A stretch of 5,360 nucleotides of DNA. It comes from Pseudomonadota bacterium. Lineage in GTDB: Bacteria > Pseudomonadota > Alphaproteobacteria > Sphingomonadales > SMXR01. The notes beneath the pieces were generated by a model. That model made no database searches and was not told the origin of the DNA. It saw only the letters and a program-made list of their open reading frames with translations. Each line of letters starts with the position of its first letter. The first letter of the stretch is position 1. Where the stretch lies: assembly GCA_022571175.1 (NCBI GenBank), contig JACZYI010000139.1, positions 1 to 5,360 of the forward strand, in the 5' to 3' direction. Below are positions 1-5,360 of this stretch, piece by piece. A program made the position numbers and the translations under genes.

Positions 1-894
1 AAGGAAATTCGGGAATGCCGCGGCGTGGGTCCTGAAAAAGATCATATGTTCCTGCATTTGGATCATTTATCTGAGGAAATACTTCAGGAACGACTGCCAG
101 GCATTTCAGAATCGGCCAAAATTTTTGCTGGCGTTGATGTGACCAAGCAACCGATACCCGTGATCCCGACCGCGCATTATAATATGGGTGGAATTCCAAC
201 CAATTATCACGGTGAGGTCATATCGCCCTTGAAGAATGACCCGGATGCTATTGTTCCCGGGCTCTATTCCGTGGGTGAAGCAGCCTGCGTGTCGGTCCAT
301 GGCGCCAACCGGCTCGGCTCGAATTCTCTGATTGACCTGGTTGTTTTCGGGCGTGCCTCGGCCAAGCGAATTGCCGCAACTTTTAACCCTGGTGTCAGGC
401 AAAAACCGCTGGCGAAAGGTGCTGCTGATATGGCCCTTGAGCGGCTTGATCGTTTCCGCTTTGCTGATGGAGTGCACTCCACTTCCGAAATCAGACTGAA
501 CATGCAGCGCACCATGCAGAGCGATTGTGCGGTTTTCAGAACTGCGGAGGTTCTGGACCAGGGCAAGACGGCTATTGATGAGGTCTATGCCAGTATGGAC
601 AGCATAAAAACCACTGATCGCTCGTTGGTCTGGAATAGTGACCTGGTGGAAACGCTGGAGCTGGATAATTTAATTGGCCAGGCGGTTGTAACCATGCATG
701 GAGCGGCAAACCGTACCGAGTCCCGGGGTGCGCATAAACGCGAGGATTTCCCGGAGAGAGATGATGAAAACTGGATGAAGCATTCGGTTTCCTGGCTTGA
801 TGACGGCAAAGTCAAAATCGATTACCGGCCCGTACATGAGTTTACTTTTTCTGATGAAATTGATTATATCGAGCCCAGGGCACGGGTTTATTAA
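1..894 (+). CDS. sdhA: Succinate dehydrogenase flavoprotein subunit, C-terminal half (5' end outside window)
   Basis: Catalytic FAD subunit of complex II, which oxidises succinate to fumarate on the cytoplasmic face of the inner membrane and passes electrons to SdhB. The frame is open from base 1 (KEIRECRGVGPEKDH...), so the gene starts upstream; the GTG at 25 is an internal Val. About 297 residues are present, roughly half of the usual ~600. Visible landmarks are HYNMGGIPTNYHGE (codons from 175), whose His matches E. coli His354, and the FAD/substrate motif SVHGANRLGSNSL, whose Arg (310-312) matches Arg399. The 45-residue spacing between them is the same as in E. coli. The C-terminal ESRGAHKREDFPERD and the closing IEPRARVY are also typical. 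The FAD-attachment His and the N-terminal Rossmann motif lie outside the window. One unusual residue is Cys at codon 6, where relatives have Gly (EIREGRG). The stop is at 892-894, and sdhB follows 17 bases later. Identification is secure. Confidence 0.97.
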   Translation, partial: KEIRECRGVGPEKDHMFLHLDHLSEEILQERLPGISESAKIFAGVDVTKQPIPVIPTAHYNMGGIPTNYHGEVISPLKNDPDAIVPGLYSVGEAACVSVHGANRLGSNSLIDLVVFGRASAKRIAATFNPGVRQKPLAKGAADMALERLDRFRFADGVHSTSEIRLNMQRTMQSDCAVFRTAEVLDQGKTAIDEVYASMDSIKTTDRSLVWNSDLVETLELDNLIGQAVVTMHGAANRTESRGAHKREDFPERDDENWMKHSVSWLDDGKVKIDYRPVHEFTFSDEIDYIEPRARVY

Positions 895-911
895 GGAACA
901 AGATAACGAAC

Positions 912-1694
912 ATGGCCGAATTTACACTTCCAAAAAACTCTCGCATTGGCAAGGGCAAAACCATAAAGGCCGATGCTGATGCCACCAATCTGAGATGGTT
1001 TCATGTTTACCGCTGGAATCCCGACGACGGCGAAAATCCACGTATGGACAGTTTTCAAGTGGATATGGACCAGACCGGACCAATGGTTCTGGATGCGCTG
1101 ATAAAAATCAAAAATGAAATGGACCCGACCCTGACCTTCAGGCGTTCTTGCCGGGAGGGGGTTTGTGGTTCCTGCGCCATGAATATTGATGGCCTGAACA
1201 CACTGGCATGCATCATCGCTTGCGAGGATATTAAGGGTGATATCACGATTGCCCCCCTGCCGCATATGCAAGTGGTCAAGGATCTGGTGCCGGACATGAC
1301 TGGTTTTTATGCCCAATATCAGTCGATTGAACCTTGGATGAAGACCGATACGCCCACCCCAAGCGGTAAGGAGCGATTGCAATCCATTGAGGACAGGGAA
1401 AAGCTGGATGGGCTTTATGAATGTGTTCTCTGCGCCTGTTGTTCCACCAGTTGTCCCTCTTATTGGTGGAATCCGGATCGTTTTCTGGGCCCGGCCATCT
1501 TGCTGCAATCCTATCGCTGGATTGTGGACAGTCGGGACGAGGCAACCGGTGAGCGGCTGGATAATCTTGAAGACTCGTATCGGCTCTATCGCTGTCATAC
1601 CATCATGAACTGTACCAATTCTTGTCCCAAGCATCTGAATCCGGGCAAAGTCATAGCCGAGATTAAAAAAATGCTGGTGCAACGGCAGAATTAG
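912..1694 (+). CDS. sdhB: Succinate dehydrogenase iron-sulfur subunit
   Basis: Iron-sulfur subunit of complex II (260 residues), carrying electrons from the SdhA flavin to the membrane quinone site. All cluster ligands are visible. The [2Fe-2S] ligands are C80, C85, C88 and C100 in SCREGVCGSC...C; the third is Cys, whereas E. coli has Asp. The [4Fe-4S] ligands are C171, C174, C177 and C238, and the [3Fe-4S] ligands are C181, C228 and C234, within CVLCACCSTSCP and CHTIMNCTNSCPK. Residues matching the E. coli quinone site are present (P182, W186, H229, I231). The C-terminal CPKHLNP has His where CPKGLNP is commoner. The start ATG at 912 gives a normal N-terminus; an AAGGA (893-897) overlaps the sdhA stop, but 14 bases of spacing is long. 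No signal peptide or membrane segment is present, as expected for a cytoplasmic-face subunit. The gene is almost certainly cotranscribed with sdhA and followed closely by the ATPase gene. Confidence 0.97.
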   Translation: MAEFTLPKNSRIGKGKTIKADADATNLRWFHVYRWNPDDGENPRMDSFQVDMDQTGPMVLDALIKIKNEMDPTLTFRRSCREGVCGSCAMNIDGLNTLACIIACEDIKGDITIAPLPHMQVVKDLVPDMTGFYAQYQSIEPWMKTDTPTPSGKERLQSIEDREKLDGLYECVLCACCSTSCPSYWWNPDRFLGPAILLQSYRWIVDSRDEATGERLDNLEDSYRLYRCHTIMNCTNSCPKHLNPGKVIAEIKKMLVQRQN

Positions 1695-1705
1695 TCAGTG
1701 CGGGT

Positions 1706-2893
1706 ATGCAGTCTGAAAAATCAAGCAAGCGAATGAAAGAATCACGGGAGTCCAAGGAGGCACCCCTGGCTGCCTATAATCGTCTGGTGGCGAGTGGTGA
1801 GCTCAAGCCCGATGCGGTTCAGGAAAAAATTGCGCGGGAGCTTGATGGCCTGGCGCAGAGCTTCATTTTGTCTGACTCATCAGGCCCACCTGGCATTTGG
1901 GCGCGACTGTTTGGCAAAAAGCCAGCCAAGCCCAGTCCGGGCCTCTATATTCATGGCGACGTGGGACGGGGCAAATCCATGCTGATGGATATATTCTACG
2001 ATGCGGCCCCCGTGGGGCTGAAGCGCCGGGTTCATTTTCATGCCTTCATGCTGGAATGTCACCAGCGCATTCACCAGTGGCGCCAGTCCGATAAATCTGA
2101 CTGGGAAGCAGACGGCAAAGGTGATCCCATTCCACCGCTGGCACAAAAAATAGCAGAGGAGGCACAGCTTCTCTGCTTTGATGAATTTCAGGTGAATGAT
2201 GTGGCGGACGCCATGATATTGGGCAGACTATATCAGGAACTTTTTGAAAGGGGCGTGGTGGTGGTGTCCACCTCGAACCGCCCACCCGATGCTTTGTATG
2301 AAGACGGACCTAACCGGGCTTCATTCCTGCCCTTCATTGCCATGATCAAGGATCGCATGAGGGTGTTTGAGCTCTGCGGCCCAACAGATTACCGACTGGA
2401 GCGCATGAAGGGCTTACAGGTTTATTACACGCCAGTGAACGAAGAGACCACAAATCACCTGCGTAAGGCCTTTTTCTCCATGACCGATCGCAATGTGGAG
2501 GATTCCCATAAAGTGCCGAGCGAGGAGATCGAAATTCAGGGACGCAGGCTGTTTGTTCCGAAATCAGCCCGGGGGGTCGCTGTATTTTCATTCAAAAGGC
2601 TTTGTAGTGATGCTTTGGGCGCGGCCGATTACCTGGCCATAGCTTGGCGTTACCATACGGTGTTTGTGGTCGCCATTCCCGAAATGGGGCCAGAGCAGCG
2701 GAATGAGGCCAGGCGATTTATCACCCTGATCGATTCCCTCTATGAAAATAACGTCAAACTATTCTGTTCTGCTGCGGTTGAACCTGAAAAACTCTATCAA
2801 AAAGGGGCCGGTTCCTTTGAATTTGAACGGACGGCCTCAAGGCTGATAGAAATGCAATCCGCAGAATATCTGGCTCGCGGACACGCGGTTTAG
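1706..2893 (+). CDS. zapE: AFG1/ZapE-family P-loop ATPase
   Basis: AAA-type ATPase of the AFG1/ZapE family (395 residues; E. coli ZapE is about 375). Visible parts are an N-terminal helical lead (LAAYNRLVASGEL, 21-33), Walker A GDVGRGKS (84-91, K90 and S91), Walker B LLCFDEF (155-161, D159 and E160), a sensor-like STSN (188-191), GPNRASFLPF (201-210) with a candidate arginine finger R204, and the conserved C-terminal EARRFITLIDSLYE and FEFERTASRLIEMQS. No signal or membrane segment is seen. Known family roles are binding FtsZ at constriction in E. coli under stress or low oxygen, and turnover of respiratory-chain subunits by mitochondrial Afg1. It starts 11 bases after sdhB and is probably the last gene of the sdh unit, which fits a role near respiratory complexes (inference). 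The exact start is uncertain: the site before ATG 1706 is weak, M10 (1733) is an alternative, and an AAGGAGG lies inside the frame at 1754-1760. Confidence 0.92.
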   Translation: MQSEKSSKRMKESRESKEAPLAAYNRLVASGELKPDAVQEKIARELDGLAQSFILSDSSGPPGIWARLFGKKPAKPSPGLYIHGDVGRGKSMLMDIFYDAAPVGLKRRVHFHAFMLECHQRIHQWRQSDKSDWEADGKGDPIPPLAQKIAEEAQLLCFDEFQVNDVADAMILGRLYQELFERGVVVVSTSNRPPDALYEDGPNRASFLPFIAMIKDRMRVFELCGPTDYRLERMKGLQVYYTPVNEETTNHLRKAFFSMTDRNVEDSHKVPSEEIEIQGRRLFVPKSARGVAVFSFKRLCSDALGAADYLAIAWRYHTVFVVAIPEMGPEQRNEARRFITLIDSLYENNVKLFCSAAVEPEKLYQKGAGSFEFERTASRLIEMQSAEYLARGHAV

Positions 2894-2899
2894 AGCTTT

Positions 2900-2929
2900 T
2901 TGAACATATAATATACCGATCGGTATAGT
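2900..2929 (+). promoter_or_regulatory. Candidate sigma70-type promoter for the mdh-sucCD unit
   Basis: TTGAAC at 2900-2905 (4 of 6 to TTGACA) and TATAGT at 2924-2929 (5 of 6 to TATAAT) are separated by 18 bases. Transcription would start near 2936 and leave a leader of about 200 bases before mdh. A perfect TATAAT also occurs at 2907-2912 but has no good -35 partner at the right distance. The prediction is by eye only. It is supported by its position in the one large gap upstream of a tight gene cluster and by the palindrome that fills its spacer. Confidence 0.4.
2912..2927. promoter_or_regulatory. Perfect 16-base palindrome, candidate operator
   Basis: TATACCGATCGGTATA is a perfect dyad with no central gap, and a few further symmetric bases lie outside it (2907, 2908 and 2910 pair with 2932, 2931 and 2929). 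It lies between the candidate -35 and -10 and covers most of the -10. The size, symmetry and position suit a dimeric repressor, for example of the TetR family, which often binds such short ungapped palindromes. No regulator gene is in the window, so the binding protein is unknown. There is no loop or T-run that would make it a terminator. Confidence 0.45.
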
Positions 2930-3026
2930 TTAGCCAAAAAATGTAAGAAAAATAGGCACAAGAATCGCCATAAATCTTGCCCAATACGGTAAAAAGCGTT
3001 AGTAGCCTCTTAATTCTTTTTGGTTA

Positions 3027-3053
3027 ACGTCGCATAAACCAAATGCGAATCGT
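3027..3053 (+). other. Small hairpin in the mdh leader, with a competing alternative
   Basis: TCGCAT (3030-3035) and ATGCGA (3043-3048) can pair around a seven-base loop. ACG (3027-3029) and CGT (3051-3053) extend the stem across a two-base bulge. An alternative pairing, TTTGGTT (3019-3025) with AACCAAA (3037-3043), uses the loop and one arm of the first, so the two cannot form together. Neither is followed by a T-run. The arms are short enough to arise by chance, and no known riboswitch class is recognised. Confidence 0.2.
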
Positions 3054-3119
3054 CACTCTTGTTTGTAGCCCGGACCGTGCTTTGTTTTACCTATACCAAC
3101 TCTATGGATTTATGTTCGG

Positions 3120-3125
3120 AAAGGA
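3120..3125 (+). promoter_or_regulatory. Ribosome binding site of mdh
   Basis: AAAGGA ends nine bases before the ATG at 3135. It supports this start over the out-of-frame ATGs at 3043, 3104 and 3112, none of which has such a site. Confidence 0.75.
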
Positions 3126-3134
3126 TAACGACCA

Positions 3135-4097
3135 ATGGCTCGCAAAAAAATTGCACTGATCGGTGCAGGACAGATTGGCGGAACACTGGCGCATCTGATA
3201 TCGCTCAAGGAACTGGGCGATGTGGTCATTTTTGACATCGTCGATGGGCTGCCACAAGGCAAGGCGCTGGATTTGTCTGAATCGAGCCCAGTAGAGGGTT
3301 TTGATGCACATGTGTCGGGAGCCAATGATTATTCTGCCATTGAAGGCGCTGACGTTATTATTGTTACGGCTGGTGTGGCCAGAAAGCCGGGTATGAGCCG
3401 GGATGATTTGCTTGGTATCAATATCAAGGTCATGCGGGCAGTGGGCGAGGGCATTAAGGAGTTTGCCCCCGGTGCGTTTATCATTTGCATTACCAACCCC
3501 CTGGATGCCATGGTCTGGGCGCTCAGGGAGCTTTCCGGCTTGCCCGCCAATATGGTTGTGGGCATGGCCGGCATATTGGACAGTGCGCGCTTCCGTTTTT
3601 TCCTGGCGGATGAGTTTAAGGTTTCGGTTGAAGACGTGACCGCCTTTGTTTTGGGCGGGCATGGTGATACTATGGTGCCTCTGGCGCGTTATTCCACGGT
3701 AGCTGGCATTCCCATTCCGGATCTGGTCAAAATGGGCTGGACCACCGATGCTAAACTTGACGAGATTATCCAGCGAACCCGTAGCGGGGGCGCGGAAATC
3801 GTCGGCCTTCTGAAAACCGGTTCGGCTTTTTATGCTCCGGCCTCCTCAGCCATCCAGATGGCTGAAGCCTATTTGAAAGACAAAAAGCGTGTGCTTCCGT
3901 GCGCCGCCCATCTCGATGGTGAATATGGGGTGGAAGACCTCTATGTGGGCGTACCAGTGATTATTGGCGCTGGCGGTGTGGAGCGTGTGGTTGAAATATC
4001 ATTAAGCAAGGATGAGCAGGCAGAATTTGACGCCTCGGTTGCCGCTGTGCGGGGCCTGGTGGACGCGGTCAAGGAAATCGACCCGGAACTGGCCTAA
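3135..4097 (+). CDS. mdh: NAD-dependent malate dehydrogenase (LDH-like type)
   Basis: Oxidises malate to oxaloacetate with NAD+ in the cytoplasm, the last step of the TCA cycle. The 320 residues are the full usual length for alphaproteobacterial Mdh. The N-terminal Rossmann fold shows GAGQIG (10-15) and the acidic D34 at the end of the second strand, which favours NAD over NADP. Active-site residues are recognisable: R83 in VARKPGMSR, equivalent to LDH position 102, where Arg selects oxaloacetate over pyruvate; R89 (Arg109); N121 in ITNPLD; D148-R151 region in ILDSARFR with R151 (Arg171); and catalytic H176 in GGHGDTM (His195). This is the LDH-like tetrameric group, not the E. coli-type Mdh. 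The start is fixed by AAAGGA nine bases upstream and by the family N-terminus MARKKIALIGAG. It heads the mdh-sucCD unit, 40 bases ahead of sucC, probably driven from the candidate promoter near 2900-2929. Confidence 0.97.
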   Translation: MARKKIALIGAGQIGGTLAHLISLKELGDVVIFDIVDGLPQGKALDLSESSPVEGFDAHVSGANDYSAIEGADVIIVTAGVARKPGMSRDDLLGINIKVMRAVGEGIKEFAPGAFIICITNPLDAMVWALRELSGLPANMVVGMAGILDSARFRFFLADEFKVSVEDVTAFVLGGHGDTMVPLARYSTVAGIPIPDLVKMGWTTDAKLDEIIQRTRSGGAEIVGLLKTGSAFYAPASSAIQMAEAYLKDKKRVLPCAAHLDGEYGVEDLYVGVPVIIGAGGVERVVEISLSKDEQAEFDASVAAVRGLVDAVKEIDPELA

Positions 4098-4125
4098 AAA
4101 ATTTCTGCATGTTGAAGACCCCAAC

Positions 4126-4132
4126 AAGGGAG
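4126..4132 (+). promoter_or_regulatory. Ribosome binding site that fixes the sucC start
   Basis: AAGGGAG ends five bases before the ATG at 4138. The frame stays open upstream to an ATG at 4012 inside mdh, but those 42 codons have no family resemblance, so 4138 is the start. Confidence 0.85.
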
Positions 4133-4137
4133 CGTCC

Positions 4138-5331
4138 ATGAATATCCATGAACATCAGGCGAAAGAGCTGCTCAAGGGCTTCGGAGTGCCCGTGCCCAAA
4201 GGGGGGGCGGCATATTCGGTGGATGAAGCCATGGCGGCATATTCGGTGGATGAAGCCATGGCCATAGCAGAAGATCTGGGCGGTCCGGTTTGGGTGGTCA
4301 AAGCCCAAATTCATGCGGGCGGTCGCGGTAAGGGCGGCGGGGTCAAGGTGGTAAAATCCCTGGATGGAGTGAGAGAAGCAGCGGAAGCCATATTGGGCAT
4401 GACTTTGATCACGCATCAGACCGGCCCTGCAGGCAAGCTGGTCAAACGCATTTATGTGGAAGATGGTTGCGCCATCAAGGACGAACTTTATTTGAGCCTG
4501 TTGGTTGATCGTGCCAGTGATTGTGTGGCGGTTGTGGCCTCTACCGAGGGGGGTATGGATATCGAACAGGTGGCCACCAACAGTCCAGAAAAAATACAGA
4601 CTATTAAAATTGATTCTGCCACGGGACTTATGCCTTACCACGCGCGGCAACTGGCCTTTGGCCTTGGATTGGAAGGCTCGCCCGCAAAGCAGGCCATGAA
4701 GGTGGTGTCCAGACTTTATGATGCTTTTCTGAGCCTTGATGCCAGCTTGATCGAGGTAAACCCGCTGGTGGTGACCGAGAGCGGGGATATCCTGCTGCTT
4801 GATGCCAAGATGTCGTTTGATGATAACGCCCTTTTCCGGCATGCAGAACTCGAAGACCTCAGGGACGAGAGTGAAGAAGATCCTATGGAGGTGGAAGCAC
4901 AAAAACATGAATTGAGCTACATCAAGCTCGATGGAAATATTGGCTGCATGGTCAATGGTGCCGGTCTTGCCATGGCTACCATGGATATTATCAAACTTAA
5001 GGGAGCGGGGCCGGCGAACTTTCTTGATGTGGGAGGAGGGGCCACCGCCGAGCGGGTCACTACAGCTTTCAAAATTATCCTTTCTGATGATGCCGTTGAG
5101 GGCATTCTCGTCAATATTTTTGGCGGGATTATGCGCTGTGACATCATTGCCGAGGGCATTATTGCGGCGGCCAGGGAGGTTAATCTTTCGGTGCCGCTGG
5201 TTGTGCGCCTTGAGGGCACCAATGTGGAAAAGGGCCGGGACATCCTCAACAGTTCCGGTCTGGCCATTATTGCGGCTGATGATCTTGATGATGCCGCGGA
5301 AAAGGTTGTAGCCGCCGTAAGGGAGGCCTGA
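4138..5331 (+). CDS. sucC: Succinyl-CoA synthetase beta subunit (ADP-forming type), with a nine-residue internal duplication
   Basis: Beta subunit of succinyl-CoA synthetase, which with SucD converts succinyl-CoA, phosphate and a nucleoside diphosphate to succinate, CoA and a nucleoside triphosphate. It starts MNIHEHQAKELL, as the family does. The N-terminal ATP-grasp domain shows K55 in WVVKAQIHAGGRGKGG, E206 and N208 in LIEVNPL, and D222 in LLDAK. The C-terminal ligase domain shows NIGCMVNGAGLAMATMD, NFLDVGGGAT and NIFGGIMRCD. The length is 397 residues against 388 in E. coli, and the nucleotide-site residues sit exactly nine positions later than in E. coli (K46, E197, N199, D213). The whole excess is explained by AAYSVDEAM occurring twice, at residues 24-32 and 33-41. 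The frame is intact and every key residue is present, so the protein is probably functional, though the repeat may alter the helix before the nucleotide site. Whether ADP or GDP is preferred cannot be told. sucD begins four bases after the stop. Confidence 0.96.
   Translation: MNIHEHQAKELLKGFGVPVPKGGAAYSVDEAMAAYSVDEAMAIAEDLGGPVWVVKAQIHAGGRGKGGGVKVVKSLDGVREAAEAILGMTLITHQTGPAGKLVKRIYVEDGCAIKDELYLSLLVDRASDCVAVVASTEGGMDIEQVATNSPEKIQTIKIDSATGLMPYHARQLAFGLGLEGSPAKQAMKVVSRLYDAFLSLDASLIEVNPLVVTESGDILLLDAKMSFDDNALFRHAELEDLRDESEEDPMEVEAQKHELSYIKLDGNIGCMVNGAGLAMATMDIIKLKGAGPANFLDVGGGATAERVTTAFKIILSDDAVEGILVNIFGGIMRCDIIAEGIIAAAREVNLSVPLVVRLEGTNVEKGRDILNSSGLAIIAADDLDDAAEKVVAAVREA
4207..4260 (+). repeat. 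Perfect 27-base tandem duplication inside sucC
   Basis: Bases 4207-4233 and 4234-4260 are identical, without even a silent difference. The 27-base period continues one base to the left and two to the right, so it spans 4206-4262. The unit is nine codons long and keeps the frame, encoding AAYSVDEAM twice. A run of seven Gs (4201-4207) touches its left edge. The identity suggests a recent event, or an assembly or sequencing error. Confidence 0.97.
5319..5326 (+). promoter_or_regulatory. Ribosome binding site of sucD
   Basis: AAGGGAGG lies within the last codons of sucC and ends nine bases before the ATG at 5336. It is close to the ideal anti-16S match and indicates strong initiation of sucD matched to sucC, whose products are needed in equal amounts. 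Confidence 0.8.
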
Positions 5332-5335
5332 TCCG

Positions 5336-5360
5336 ATGGCAATATTGATTGATAAAAATA
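5336..5360 (+). CDS. sucD: Succinyl-CoA synthetase alpha subunit, first eight codons only
   Basis: The ATG at 5336 opens MAILIDKN, which matches the usual SucD start (M[S/A]ILIDKNTKV). It lies four bases after the sucC stop and nine bases after a strong AAGGGAGG. SucD carries the phosphorylated His and the CoA-binding Rossmann fold, all beyond the window. The identification rests on these eight residues plus the near-universal sucC-sucD adjacency. Confidence 0.9.

Larger units (their letters stand above)
2894..3134. other. 241-base intergenic region between zapE and mdh
   Basis: This is the only sizeable non-coding gap in the window and is visibly richer in A and T than the genes around it. 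It holds a candidate promoter with an embedded palindrome (2900-2929), a leader of about 200 bases with two overlapping small inverted repeats (3019-3053), two GAATCG sites (2962 and 3047), and the mdh ribosome binding site. No tRNA-like or other recognised RNA structure is seen. No convincing intrinsic terminator follows zapE, so partial read-through from the sdh unit into mdh is possible. Confidence 0.7.

Noticed and set aside
2873..2901. Possible intrinsic terminator at the end of zapE: GCTC/GAGC plus inner GCG/CGC, followed by five Ts
   Set aside because: The stem needs a six-base bulge on one side and lies largely within the coding end. It is too weak to call, so the end of the sdh-zapE transcript remains undefined.
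2941..2946. ATG directly followed by TAA just after the predicted transcript start
   Set aside because: A start-stop pair is expected often by chance in AT-rich sequence and has no ribosome binding site.
3043..3159. 38-codon open frame in the mdh leader that overlaps the mdh start in another frame
   Set aside because: It has no ribosome binding site, no recognisable sequence, and a length easily reached by chance. It might be worth checking only if ribosome profiling showed occupancy.
4012..4137. Upstream extension of sucC to an ATG at 4012 inside mdh
   Set aside because: The extra 42 residues overlap the end of mdh in another frame and match nothing in SucC. The ATG at 4138 has a good ribosome binding site and the family N-terminus.
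4109..4141. Ten-codon open frame between mdh and sucC whose TGA overlaps the sucC ATG (ATGA)
   Set aside because: The overlap looks like translational coupling, but the mini-frame has no ribosome binding site and sucC has its own good one.
4069..4908. Long open frame of 279 codons on the - strand opposite sucC, and a similar one of 263 codons opposite sdhB (891-1682)
   Set aside because: Both lie wholly or almost wholly opposite well-identified conserved genes, have no recognisable domains, and are explained by the codon usage of the + strand genes.
1..5360. Search for mobile elements, CRISPR arrays, tRNA or rRNA genes, and a hidden new system
   Set aside because: Apart from the sucC duplication no repeats were seen. 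There are no transposase-like or phage-like frames and no spacer-repeat pattern. Almost all of the window is filled by recognisable core genes.

Overview
The window is a stretch of core energy-metabolism genes, all on the + strand, from a bacterium that is most likely an alphaproteobacterium. This rests on three things. The proteins read as the alphaproteobacterial/mitochondrial type: SdhA HYNMGGIPTNYHGEV, SdhB CHTIMNCTNSCPK, and a 320-residue LDH-like malate dehydrogenase starting MARKKIALIGAGQIGG. The order sdhA-sdhB-zapE-mdh-sucC-sucD is one I know from that class. The base composition is moderate rather than strongly GC-rich. Genus cannot be told from the window.

Layout. Positions 1-894 hold the 3' half of sdhA, and sdhB follows after 17 bases (912-1694). 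An AFG1/ZapE-type ATPase gene begins 11 bases after sdhB (1706-2893), so these three look like the end of one sdh transcription unit. A 241-base, visibly AT-richer gap (2894-3134) separates it from the second unit: mdh (3135-4097), sucC (4138-5331) and the first codons of sucD (5336 to the window edge). The second unit is tightly packed and has good ribosome binding sites.

How the genes work together. SdhAB is the soluble catalytic part of succinate:quinone oxidoreductase (complex II). SucCD (succinyl-CoA synthetase) makes the succinate it oxidises, and Mdh oxidises the malate made downstream of it via fumarase. The window thus covers three enzymes of the lower TCA cycle, with one ATPase of a family linked to cell division and respiratory-complex quality control between them.

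Points of interest. No new system is visible; these are ordinary core genes. The clearest oddity is a perfect 27-base in-frame tandem duplication near the start of sucC. It adds nine residues just before the nucleotide-binding part of the ATP-grasp domain. The second is a perfect 16-base palindrome lying between a candidate -35 and -10 in the gap before mdh, which looks like a repressor operator over the promoter of the mdh-suc unit. The same leader can also form two mutually exclusive small hairpins.
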